64,000 nt of DNA from an uncultured Kocuria sp. (lineage in GTDB: Bacteria > Actinomycetota > Actinomycetes > Actinomycetales > Micrococcaceae). The notes below the pieces were generated by a model that saw nothing but the letters and a program-made list of their open reading frames with translations, was not told the DNA's origin and ran no database searches. Each line of letters starts with the position of its first letter. The first letter of the stretch is position 1. Positions 1 to 10,072 of this stretch are shown here, one piece after another. Made by a program: the position numbers and the translations under genes. The stretch covers positions 1 through 64,000 of the forward strand of contig NZ_CANMRA010000005.1 in NCBI RefSeq assembly GCF_947500125.1, given 5' to 3'.

Positions 1-169
1 AGATCTCACGGTGGCCGCACCCTCGTCCGGAACGACGAGCAGGGCCACCGCGCTACACCACTATCGGGGGCTCAACTCGGGGCCATCGGCACGCGCCTAC
101 ACTGACCTTCAATCCTGACCGGAGTGAGGTCGCATAGTACGGAGCAACATTCTGGACCGCTTCCGCCCT

Positions 170-568
170 GTGGGCGCGCCGGGTCCGGCCGACTCCGCGA
201 CGGGCCGTGTTGACGACGAGCTGGGCCCAGCTGAGGAACTGGCCCCCGTGTTCGCCGCTCTGTCCGACGACGTAGCTTCATGCCGGGTCCTGGTGGAAGA
301 CGCGCGTCGGAGGGCGGAGGAGGAGATGGAGACTGCCAGGGGCCGAGCGGCGGCCATTCTGGCCCGCGCCCGACTGGAATCCGACGCCCGGCGCGCGGGC
401 GCTGCCCAGAGCGCGGAGCGATCGGGCTCCGCCCAGGACGCACATCTGCTCGAGCGCGCCGCCGCCGAAGCGGCCACCCTCAAGGACGAGGCGCGGCGAC
501 AGATGCCGTCCGTGGTGGCCGTGCTCCTCGATCGCATCGTGGCGTATGGGAGCACCGGGCCATCATGA
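170..568 (+). CDS. V/A-type ATPase peripheral-stalk subunit (G/H-like)
   Basis: This first gene of the ATPase operon encodes about 132 residues. The middle is an Ala/Arg/Glu-rich coiled coil (residues about 35-110), as in the stalk subunits G/H that pair with subunit E to form the stator. The start is unsure. GTG 170 is the first usual start codon and lacks a Shine-Dalgarno sequence. A GGAG at 141-144 sits 7 bases before an in-frame CTG at 152, which would add LDRFRP. The upstream in-frame stop is at 134-136. The stop overlaps the ATG of the subunit C gene (ATGA). Subunit identity rests mainly on operon position and the coiled coil. Confidence 0.7.
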   Translation: MGAPGPADSATGRVDDELGPAEELAPVFAALSDDVASCRVLVEDARRRAEEEMETARGRAAAILARARLESDARRAGAAQSAERSGSAQDAHLLERAAAEAATLKDEARRQMPSVVAVLLDRIVAYGSTGPS

Positions 569-1483
569 GGGCGGATTGGGTCGCAGCCTCCGTGCGTGCC
601 CGATCCATGGCACAGCACCGCGTGGGGGTGGCCGTGTGCCGGCGCATGGCCGCCCAGGACGGCTTGGCCGGCGCTCTGTCCCTGGGGCCTGAATGGGCGA
701 CCCCGGGTGGGTTCGGTGGCATCCTCGACCTGGAGCAGGCCGAGCGTGCTCTCAACGAGGCGTTCCTGTGGCGGCTGCGGGTGTTGGCCGGGTGGTTGCC
801 TCCTACCGGGACCGGTCTGGCCCGGGCCGCGGCCGGACTCTTCGAGATCGAGAACGTCGTGGCACTGGCCCGTCGGCTCGACGGTGGCGGGCAGGAGACG
901 CCGCCGTTCGACCTCGGGACGCTGGCTACCGCCTGGCCGCGGGTGCGGACGGCCACGTCAACCGAGGAACTGGCCCGTGTCCTGGACGGCCCCCCATGGG
1001 GGCGCATCGGCTTCGAGATCGACGGCGCCGGCTCTTTGCGAGACGTCCTGTTACTGGCCTGGTGGAGGCGGCTGGCCACGGTCGCGCCGAGGGCACGGCC
1101 CTGGTACGGGATGGTGTGCGTTCTCACGGCGGCCCGGCTCCAGCTTTTCGACGGCGCGGCGCCGATGCAGCCTCTCCTACGTTTTCTGCGCCCGGTCCTG
1201 GGCAGGACGTGGGAGACCGCGGACGGCATGACGGCGTTCGCCGCCGCCGTCCCGCCGCACCTGCGTGGCATCATCTCGGGCGTGGAGCAGCCGGAGGGGT
1301 TGTGGCGGGCGGAGGCCAGGTTCGGCTTCGCGGTGGAGGACGACGGGTTCCGTCTGCTGCACGGCTCCCTCCCGGGCGCCGAGGTGGTGCTGGGTGCTCT
1401 GGCCGTACTGGCCGTCGACGCCTGGCGGGTCCGGGTGGCGCTGACTGCGGCGACCATCGGCGCCGGAGCCGGTGAGGTGCTCG

Positions 1484-1497
<14 letters not shown>
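565..1497 (+). CDS. V/A-type ATPase subunit C (AC39-like)
   Basis: This 310-residue protein resembles the V-type subunit C/AC39 family, the funnel-shaped socket that joins the central rotor (D/F) to the membrane ring. The sequence has an N-terminal MRADWVAAS segment, a helix-rich body and repeated FEIENVVALARR-like helical stretches. Its place directly before subunit I is usual for archaeal and Thermus-type operons. ATG 565 overlaps the preceding stop, which implies coupled translation. Family assignment is by overall character and context; no catalytic motif is expected. Confidence 0.8.
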
Positions 1498-3255
<1,758 letters not shown>

Positions 3256-3261
3256 GCGGCC

Positions 3262-3492
3262 GTGGACGCCACTTCGGCCAGGGTCCGCGCCATCGGTGAA
3301 CCCGCGCTGCTGGCCGGCTACGCACTGTGCGGGGTTGACGTTCTCCCTGCCCGCAACGACGAGGAGGCGCGCGGAGCATGGGCCGCCCTGCCGCCGGGCA
3401 CCGCGGTCGTGCTGCTGACGGCGGATGCGGGTCGCGCGCTGGAACCGTTCATGGTGGACCAAAACGCCCCGATGACCGTGGTGCTGCCATGA
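3262..3492 (+). CDS. V/A-type ATPase subunit F (central stalk)
   Basis: This small 76-residue protein starts at GTG 3262, six bases after the K stop. It has the Rossmann-like pattern of subunit F: an early GYALCGVDVLPA strand/turn, a central AVVLLTADAG strand and a C-terminal PMTVVLP strand. Subunit F sits on the rotor with subunit D and regulates hydrolysis. It is shorter than the usual 100 or so residues and seems to lack most of the C-terminal helix. Its stop overlaps the start of subunit E. Confidence 0.78.
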   Translation: MDATSARVRAIGEPALLAGYALCGVDVLPARNDEEARGAWAALPPGTAVVLLTADAGRALEPFMVDQNAPMTVVLP

Positions 3493-4010
3493 GCGGGACA
3501 GCGCCGGTCTCCGCGGCCGCCCTCGAACCGGTGCGGCGGACCCTGCGCGAGGCCGCGCAGCGGGAAGCCGCGGACATCCTCGAGGGCGCAGCCCGACAAG
3601 CACGAGAGCTGGAGGACGCGGCCCGGACCGAAGCCGCCGGCATCCTGGCTGCGGCTGCGGCGGAGGGTGAGGCCGCGGCACGAGCCGAGGCCGCACGACG
3701 CTCGGCCCGGGTCCGACGGCAGGCGCACGAGCTGGTGCTGGCCCAGCAGAACGCTCTGCGTCAAGACCTGCAACGGCGTCTCCGGGAGGCGGCCGTGGCC
3801 CTGCGGACAGACCCCCGGTACCCCGAGCTGCGGGAGCGGCTGAGAGAGCAGTGCCGCCAGGTCCTGGGCCCGGCCGCCACGGTGCGAGAAAGCCCGGAGG
3901 GCGGGGTGGTGGCCGAAACCGGCACCCGCAGCCTGGACCTGTCCCTGCCCGTGCTGGCTGCCCTGGTCTTCGAGTCGGCGCCGGAGGCGAGCTCGCTGTG
4001 GCGCCGGTAA
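3489..4010 (+). CDS. V/A-type ATPase subunit E (peripheral stalk)
   Basis: This 173-residue protein starts at ATG 3489, overlapping the F stop. The N-terminal 95 residues form a long charged Ala/Glu/Arg coiled coil. The C-terminal half is a globular domain, including the SLDLSLPVLAAL segment, that caps the A/B hexamer. This is the layout of vATP-synt_E proteins. It pairs with the first operon gene as the stator stalk. The 3' end overlaps subunit A by 13 bases. Confidence 0.85.
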   Translation: MSGTAPVSAAALEPVRRTLREAAQREAADILEGAARQARELEDAARTEAAGILAAAAAEGEAAARAEAARRSARVRRQAHELVLAQQNALRQDLQRRLREAAVALRTDPRYPELRERLREQCRQVLGPAATVRESPEGGVVAETGTRSLDLSLPVLAALVFESAPEASSLWRR

Positions 4011-5746
4011 CGCAGCGACGGGTGGGAAACGTGGTGCGCGTCAGCGGGCCCTTGGTGGAGGTCGAGGGCATCGAAGGCCTGGCCATGCTGGAGCTGGTCG
4101 AAGTGGGGCCCTACCGCATCAGCGCCGAGACCGTGGCCGTCACCGGACCACGGGCGACGCTGCAGGCCTACGAGTACACCGGTGGGCTGAAGGTCGGGGA
4201 CCTCGCAGCCGCCACCGGCGCCGAGCTGTCCGGGGTGCTGGGGCCCGGCCTGCTCGGGCAGGTCTTCGACGGTCTGATGCGCCCACTGTCCATGGCCCCG
4301 CTGTGGCTGGCTCCGGAGCGGACCGGCTCGGCGCAGGCCAACACCTTCCTGGAACGCCGGTGGAACTTCGACCCGACCGCTACGGTGGGTTCCCGACTCG
4401 CCCCGGGTGACGTCCTGGGAACCGTGCCGGACTCAGGAGCCGTGGAACACCGGCTTTTGGTGCCGGCGGGCGTCACCGGCGAGCTCACCTGGCTGGCGCC
4501 ACAGTCCCGGCTCCGAGGCTCGGACGTGGTGGCCCGGGTAGGAGACCACGACGTCCGGCTTGCCGAGCGTGCGGCGCTACGACGGCAGCGCCCGTTCAGG
4601 ACCCGGCACGCCGAGGTGGTCCCCTTGCACACCGGCCAGCGAGTCCTGGACCTGCTGTTCCCGCTGGCGCGCGGGGCCGCCGCCGCGGTACCCGGCGGCT
4701 TCGGGACGGGCAAGACCCTGCTGCTCCAGCAGATCGCCAAGTGGAGTGATGCCGATGTCATCGTCTACGTCGGGTGCGGGGAGCGGGGCAACGAGATGGC
4801 CGACGTCCTGGAAGGACTGTCCGAGCTGGAGGACGGGCGGACGGGGGGCCGACTGATCGATCGCACCGTCATCATCGCCAACACCTCCAACATGCCGATG
4901 ATGGCGCGTGAGGCCAGCATTTTCACCGGTATCACGGTGGCGGAGTTCTACCGGGACATGGGCCATGACGTCGTGGTGATCGCCGACTCCACGTCCCGTT
5001 GGGCCGAGGCGCTGCGCGAGTTCGCCAACCGCAACGGTGATCTGCCTGCCGAGGAGGGCTACCCGGCCGACCTCTCCTCTGCACTGGCTTCCTTCTACGA
5101 ACGAGCCGGTCGTGTGACCACCTTGGGGGGCAGGACGGCATCGGTCACGGTGATCGGGGCGGTCTCGCCCCCGGGCGGTGACATGAGCGAACCGGTCACC
5201 ACGGACTCCCAGCGCTTCGTCCGGGCCCTGTGGATGCTCGACCGGGATTTGGCGTACTCCCGGCACTATCCGGCCGTGAGCTGGACCGGGTCTTTCGCCC
5301 GCGACGTCGATGCGTTGGGAGCGTGGCAGGCGACGCATGGCCGGCCAGGCTGGGTCGAGCGGCGGGCCCGGGCCGCGGCCCTGATCGCCGAGGCCGATCG
5401 GCTCGAGTCCCTGGCGGAGGTCATCGGGGTGTCCTCGCTGCCGGGCCATGAGCGGATGACGATGCTCGGCGGGCGGCTGCTGCGCGAGGGCGTGCTGATG
5501 CAGAACGCCCTGAGCGCCAACGACGGGTTCTGCTCGGTGGAGAAGACAGCCGCGCTGCTGGACCTGGTGCTCGACGTCGTGGCGGCCTGCCGGCGACTGG
5601 TCGAGCAAGGGATCGCAGCCGCAGCCGTCGAGCAGGTCGATTTCGGCCCGGTACTGCGCGCCCGCGAGGAGAGCGGACCCTCGGACGCGGCCGGTGTCGC
5701 CGCGTCGCGCACGGTGATGCTGGGCCGGCTGGAGCAGCTGCTGTGA
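3998..5746 (+). CDS. V/A-type ATPase catalytic subunit A
   Basis: This is the catalytic nucleotide-binding subunit of the V1/A1 head, 582 residues, normal for the family. GTG 3998 is chosen because GGAGG lies about 10 bases upstream and the protein then begins with the typical beta barrel (VGNVVRVSGPLVEVEG). The Walker A motif GGFGTGKT is at about residues 232-239. The catalytic Glu lies in GCGERGNEM at about residue 261. ADSTSRWAEALRE and the SPPGGDMSEPVT loop follow as in other A subunits. The stop overlaps subunit B (GTGA). Coupling of ATP hydrolysis or synthesis to ion flow is inferred from the full operon. Confidence 0.96.
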   Translation: MAPVTQRRVGNVVRVSGPLVEVEGIEGLAMLELVEVGPYRISAETVAVTGPRATLQAYEYTGGLKVGDLAAATGAELSGVLGPGLLGQVFDGLMRPLSMAPLWLAPERTGSAQANTFLERRWNFDPTATVGSRLAPGDVLGTVPDSGAVEHRLLVPAGVTGELTWLAPQSRLRGSDVVARVGDHDVRLAERAALRRQRPFRTRHAEVVPLHTGQRVLDLLFPLARGAAAAVPGGFGTGKTLLLQQIAKWSDADVIVYVGCGERGNEMADVLEGLSELEDGRTGGRLIDRTVIIANTSNMPMMAREASIFTGITVAEFYRDMGHDVVVIADSTSRWAEALREFANRNGDLPAEEGYPADLSSALASFYERAGRVTTLGGRTASVTVIGAVSPPGGDMSEPVTTDSQRFVRALWMLDRDLAYSRHYPAVSWTGSFARDVDALGAWQATHGRPGWVERRARAAALIAEADRLESLAEVIGVSSLPGHERMTMLGGRLLREGVLMQNALSANDGFCSVEKTAALLDLVLDVVAACRRLVEQGIAAAAVEQVDFGPVLRAREESGPSDAAGVAASRTVMLGRLEQLL

Positions 5747-7188
5747 CCGGCTCACCCGATCCGGGTGCCGCTCCCGTGGAAGCGGCGGCCTCACCGCAGC
5801 AGATCGGCGTCCAGGTCTCCTACGGTGACGTTCGAGAACTGCGCGGACCGCTGCTGGTCCTCGGCGGAGCCGACGGCGTCGGCTGGGACGAGTTCGCCGA
5901 GGTGGATCTCGCCGGCGGTGGGCAACGCCACGGCCTCGTGCTGGAAGTGGATCGGGACATCGCCACCCTGCAAGTGCTGGAGAGCACCGGCGGTATGGCA
6001 CTGGGGGGGATCAGGGTCCGTTTCGCGGGCCGCCCGTTGCACATCCAAGTGGGTTCCGGGTGGCTGGGACGGGTCTGCAACGGCCGCGGAGAACCGCTCG
6101 ACGGCGGCCCTCCGGTGACCGGTGCCACCTTCCTCCCGGTCAGTGGGTGGCCCCTGAACCCCGTCCACCGTGAGCCACCGCGACAGCCGGTGCTGACCGG
6201 TTTGTCGGTGATCGACGCCCTGACCACGTTGGTGCGGGGACAGAAGCTGCCCATCTTCTCCGTGCCCGGGCTGCCTCACCTGGCGCTGGCCACGCAGATC
6301 GCCTCCCAGGCGACCTCCGAGGGCCGGTCCTTCCGGGTGGTGTTCGCAGCCATGGGTCTCACGCACGCCGACATCGCCTACGTCCGGGACCGGCTCGAGG
6401 AGCGGTCGGCGGCCGGGGAACTGGTCCTCCTGCTCAACGCCGCCAACGACCCGGTGATCGAGCGGATCCTCACACCGCGGATCGCGCTCACCGTCGCCGA
6501 GCACCTGGCCTACGCCGAGGGCCACGACGTCCTGGTGATCATGTCGGACATGACCAGCTACGCCGAAGCGATCCGCGAGGTCTCTGCCGCCCGGCGGGAG
6601 ATCCCCGCGCGGCGTGGCTACCCCGGTTATCTGTACAGCGACCTGGCCACACTCTACGAACGGTGCGGCAGGGTCCAGGGCCACGACGGCTCGGTGACAG
6701 TCCTGCCGGTGCTGACCATGCCCGGCGGGGACATCACGCACCCGGTGGCCGACCTCACCGGGTACATCACGGAAGGCCAGATCGTCCTGGCCCCCGACGT
6801 CCTGGCCCGTGGCATCTACCCCCCGGTGGACGTCCTCTCCTCCCTCTCCCGGCTGATGCGCAGCGGCGCCGGGAAGGGCCGCACCCGCGAGGACCACCTG
6901 GACGTGGCGGCCCAGATGATCGCCGCCATGGCCCGGGCTCGCCAGGCCGCGGAACTGGCAGAACTGGTGGGTGTGGCCGCGCTCAGTGAGACCGACCGCA
7001 GCTACATCGCCTACCGCACGCACCTGGAAAGAGATTTCCTCAACCAGGGCCCCGAGGAGTTCAGATCCCTGGAGGAGACGCTGGACCGGGCGTGGGCCGC
7101 GCTGGCCGCCCTGCCCCCCGCCGAACTCACCATGGTGTCCACCACCTTCTTGGACCGTTATCTCCCCGGGCGGAAGGACCGGTCGTGA
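5743..7188 (+). CDS. V/A-type ATPase regulatory subunit B
   Basis: This 481-residue non-catalytic head subunit alternates with A. GTG 5743 overlaps the A stop. It lacks a Walker A motif and has the B-type replacement FSVPGLPHLALATQIA at that position. Other B hallmarks are SDMTSYAEAIREVSAARRE, RRGYPGYLYSDLATLYERCG, and PGGDITHPVADLTGYITEGQ. The N-terminal 20 or so residues (Pro/Ala-rich) are an extension. The gene is followed by subunit D with a GTGA overlap. Confidence 0.96.
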   Translation: MTGSPDPGAAPVEAAASPQQIGVQVSYGDVRELRGPLLVLGGADGVGWDEFAEVDLAGGGQRHGLVLEVDRDIATLQVLESTGGMALGGIRVRFAGRPLHIQVGSGWLGRVCNGRGEPLDGGPPVTGATFLPVSGWPLNPVHREPPRQPVLTGLSVIDALTTLVRGQKLPIFSVPGLPHLALATQIASQATSEGRSFRVVFAAMGLTHADIAYVRDRLEERSAAGELVLLLNAANDPVIERILTPRIALTVAEHLAYAEGHDVLVIMSDMTSYAEAIREVSAARREIPARRGYPGYLYSDLATLYERCGRVQGHDGSVTVLPVLTMPGGDITHPVADLTGYITEGQIVLAPDVLARGIYPPVDVLSSLSRLMRSGAGKGRTREDHLDVAAQMIAAMARARQAAELAELVGVAALSETDRSYIAYRTHLERDFLNQGPEEFRSLEETLDRAWAALAALPPAELTMVSTTFLDRYLPGRKDRS

Positions 7189-7823
7189 GCGGCACGGGGC
7201 GGGCGCAACGGACCAGACTCGAGCACCGACTCACGACGGCCCGGCACGGCGCCAAACTGCTGGACCGCAAGCAGCACATCGTGGCGGAAGAGCTCGAACG
7301 CCTCCAGCTGCGGGCGGGCCTGGTCCGGACCCAGTGGGAGGACCTGGCCGCCGAGGCGGTCCGCTGGCTGGGCCGCGCCGCGGCCCTGGACGGGCTCGCA
7401 CGGATCACGAGCGCGGCACCGCAGGGGCGAGCCGAGGTGCTGGTGCACCGGGAGACGGCCATGGGAGTGGACTACCCGGCCGATGCGCACTGCCGGTGCC
7501 AGCTGACACTGCAGGACACCGGCAGCTCGGCGCTGATCCGGGCGGCAGCCGCCCACCGCGCGGCGCTGGAGGCCGCAGTGCGCTACGCCGCAGCCCAGCG
7601 GGCGGTCCGGTTGCTGACAGCCGAGCTCACCGCGACGAGATCTCGTCGCCGAGCAGTCGAGAACCGGTGGATCCCACAACTGGAGCAGCAACTGCTGGAA
7701 GTGGCACGCCAGATCGAGGCGCAGGAACTGGAGGAGACCTTGCGACTGCGCTGGGCCGCAGACCGACGCCCCCGAAACCGCGGTCCGACGGCGCCGACCC
7801 CAGAGAGGACGGAAACAGCATGA
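7185..7823 (+). CDS. V/A-type ATPase subunit D (central rotor shaft)
   Basis: This 212-residue rotor axle is analogous to gamma of F-type enzymes. GTG 7185 overlaps the B stop. The N-terminal helix (TRLEHRLTTARHGAKLLDRK) and the C-terminal helix (residues about 150-195, RLLTAELTATRSRRRAVEN) match the two antiparallel coiled-coil arms of subunit D. Its last base pairs overlap the start of the universal stress protein gene (ATGA). Confidence 0.9.
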   Translation: MSGTGRAQRTRLEHRLTTARHGAKLLDRKQHIVAEELERLQLRAGLVRTQWEDLAAEAVRWLGRAAALDGLARITSAAPQGRAEVLVHRETAMGVDYPADAHCRCQLTLQDTGSSALIRAAAAHRAALEAAVRYAAAQRAVRLLTAELTATRSRRRAVENRWIPQLEQQLLEVARQIEAQELEETLRLRWAADRRPRNRGPTAPTPERTETA

Positions 7824-8254
7824 ACAGGGTGATCCTGGTGGCCGTCAACGATTCCCGAGCTGCCTTTAACGCAGCAACAGTGGCCGTCGACTACGCCCGC
7901 ACCCTCGGTGCGACCCTGCGGGTCGTGAGCGTCGTGAACCCGCCAGCGCCGGCCCGGTATCCCGGTGTCGCCGACCCCTCCGAGATGGCGCGGAGCCACG
8001 AGCTGGCGGCCCAGGCCTCCCTCCGGCACGTCGCAGCACTGGCAGCCGCCGCAGGCGTCGAAGTGACGTCGAGCTTGCGCCACGGGCAGGTGGCGGCCGA
8101 GATCCTGGCCGAGGCCCGGCTCATCGGCGCCACGCTGATCGTCATGGCTCTCGTCGACCGCCCTGGCCACACCACTCCGTATATCGGGGGGCACACCCTG
8201 CGCGTGCTGGAGTTCTCCTCCGTCCCGGTGCTGGTGGTGCCGCTCGCTCCGTGA
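7820..8254 (+). CDS. Universal stress protein (UspA family)
   Basis: This 144-residue single UspA domain starts at ATG 7820, overlapping the subunit D stop, so it is translationally coupled to the ATPase. The first strand ILVAVNDSRAAFNAA and the C-terminal strand VPVLVVPLA fit the fold. The usual ATP-loop signature G-2x-G-9x-G-(S/T) is only partly recognisable, near GGHTLRVLEFSSVPV. ATP binding is therefore uncertain. Its place at the end of the operon suggests a role in tuning the ATPase under stress, which is inference. Confidence 0.9.
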   Translation: MNRVILVAVNDSRAAFNAATVAVDYARTLGATLRVVSVVNPPAPARYPGVADPSEMARSHELAAQASLRHVAALAAAAGVEVTSSLRHGQVAAEILAEARLIGATLIVMALVDRPGHTTPYIGGHTLRVLEFSSVPVLVVPLAP

Positions 8255-8592
8255 CCTGCACCGCTCACCCTCATCGTGAGCTGGACAGGCACGGTCATCG
8301 ACATCTTCGCCGACATGGCAGGTTCTGTCGTCGGCGGAGGGACTGCTGGGATTGACAAGCGGTGCTTTGACAGAGCTGGGTGGCAACCAGAACCCTCCGG
8401 GGCTGGTCATTGCCACGCCGGGCCGTGCTCGGCCGGACTCTGCGAGGCAGCCCCACCACACGTCGTGTGGCGGGGGTGCTACTACCTCGGGGGCCCGCAG
8501 CAATCTTCATGCCCCTTGGATCAAATCTGTTGTCACCGCGTGCAGAAGATCGGTTTGCCGGTTCGCCCGGACAAGGGGTTCTGATGACGGGC
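8255..8592 (+). other. Intergenic region with no convincing gene
   Basis: This 338-base gap follows the ATPase operon. A weak hairpin (GCTCAC 8263-8268 with GTGAGC 8276-8281) lies just after the usp stop but has no T run. Short open frames exist on both strands, yet none shows a recognisable motif or ribosome-binding site. The sequence is less GC-rich than the neighbouring operon. It may be decayed DNA between the operon and the broken crtY-like gene. Confidence 0.4.
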
Positions 8593-9729
8593 TCAGATCC
8601 ATGGACGTGGCTGCAGGAGCATCGTGACCGGCATGGACCCGAGCAGCCCCCGTTCCTGTGCGAAAGTGGTTCGCTCGTCGAGGAAGTCCAGGACGAGATC
8701 AGCATCGCCGGAGGTGAACGCGGCCTTCATGAATTGCACCGCGTGTTCAGGATCGTGTTTCCACATCTTGAGCACGGGTTTGTCGTATCAGCGGAAGCGT
8801 GGGGACGGCCGGGGAGTGTCAGGTGACCCGGTGGATGCCAGCGTGGAGGCGATGTGTTGGGTCTGGCGAAGGATTCGGGTGAAGCCGTATCCAGTGGTGG
8901 CCTTGACGGCCCCGGAGGGACATCCGATGGGCACATGGCTGCCGCGGGGAGAACTGGGGCGGATGCCCAAGGGGATGGAGCCCCGTTCCACGGACACCAA
9001 GGAGAACTTGCTCACACCCCACACCTCACGCAGGTAAGCCGACGTTGCCTGTTCGAACGAGAATTCCGGGGTTGGGACCTTCCCCGGCATGATCCGGGTG
9101 ACTTCAACGACGGCTTCTCGGGTTGAGATCGGCAGGACGCAGTGGAAATGCACGGGGTGGTGTTCACCGGACCGAAAATCAATGAAGGTGGCAATCGATG
9201 GGTCAAAGGCATCGTGCGCAGTTCGCACCCGTCGAACCTCACCCGACATGAGCAGTGGTGCCTTGATCCCGGTTAGGGGCACGGTGCTGTCGAAGCAGTG
9301 GGATGCCGTGAAGAGCCGGCCATCGGAGAGGGCCACTTCCACCGAGTCGGCATGGGCCCGTACTCGTGAAACTTGTGCGTCAAGACGGGTGATGTGAGGG
9401 TTGGCATCAATGACTTCGTCGAGGCATCGGAAAACGGCCCGTGACGAGGTGAGGCACAGGCGGTGGCGCTTGAGCGGCAGGACCTGCTGGGCAGGTCCTG
9501 CGTCGACCGCGAGGCTCGTGAACGTGGCTGCGGGAGTCAGGGGCAACGGGAGGGCGTTGTCGTGCCAGTAGATCAGGGAACGGTGCGGGTAACGTTCTTC
9601 GGCGTCGTCGATGATGAGGATCCGCGCCCCGGTCAGCTCTGGTTCCCGACTCAGGAAGTAGGCGAGGCTTCGCCCGGCAAGTCCGCCCCCGGCAATGACG
9701 ACGTCGTACTCCTGCGCTTGGTGGGGCAT
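8593..9729 (-). pseudogene. crtY: Lycopene cyclase (CrtY/CrtL type) interrupted by an in-frame TGA
   Basis: ATG 9729 is preceded by GGGAG. The frame encodes an FAD-dependent lycopene cyclase: the nucleotide-binding motif DVVIAGGGLAGRSLAY is at residues about 9-24, and the downstream KATTGYGFTRILRQTQHIA resembles the family's C-terminal signature. The frame stops at TGA 8788-8790 after residue 313. It then continues in the same frame for 65 residues (YDKPVLKMWKHDPEHAVQ onward) that fit the expected C-terminal helices. The broken codon sits where homologues often have Trp (RWYD), so TGG to TGA is the simplest explanation. Full length would be about 378 residues, normal for the family. GC content is lower than in the neighbours. 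Confidence 0.75.
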
Positions 9730-9923
9730 CAGTAGAGCACTCCCTTTCCGGACGCAGGCATCTCCGCGGCCGCCCTCAGAACCGTCAGCGACCCTCGGGG
9801 CGATGGTGCTGACAGGAGCGACCGCCTGGTGTGAGCGGCGCCGAATGTGCCCCACCACAGCGCTGCCGAGCCTCCGCCCCCGGACCGGAACCACGTCCCC
9901 GTTCCGGCAAGAAGGAGGACGCG

Positions 9924-10055
9924 TTGTCCAGTCTGACCGATCTGCGAGAGGTCGTCGACGTCGTCGATGTCCGCATCGCCTCGTCGACGGGCGCGGCGTG
10001 CTCACACCCCCGTCACACGGGGAGGCTAGTCTTGGTCGCACCCGTCCGCCCATAA
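9924..10055 (+). CDS. Possible small ORF or gene fragment upstream of the M3 peptidase
   Basis: TTG 9924 has a very good Shine-Dalgarno sequence (AAGGAGGA at 9912-9919). It opens a 43-codon frame whose first 22 residues (SSLTDLREVVDVVDVRIASS) look protein-like; the rest does not. It could be the stub of a lost gene. The remainder of the 9730-10072 gap shows no other gene. A TAGTCT at 10027-10032 could be a -10 for the peptidase gene. Function is unknown and reality is doubtful. Confidence 0.25.
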   Translation: MSSLTDLREVVDVVDVRIASSTGAACSHPRHTGRLVLVAPVRP

Positions 10056-10072
10056 CGACAGAAGCCGCCCCC

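Noticed and set aside
1-130. Possible start of a reverse-strand gene (GTG 48 reading MALLVVPDEGAATV) or end of a forward gene
   Set aside because: Only about 16-34 codons lie in the window with no ribosome-binding site or family match, so it cannot be supported.
8788-8790. Selenocysteine codon in the lycopene cyclase
   Set aside because: Cyclases have no Sec at this site, no hairpin was seen downstream, and a Trp-to-stop change explains it more simply.
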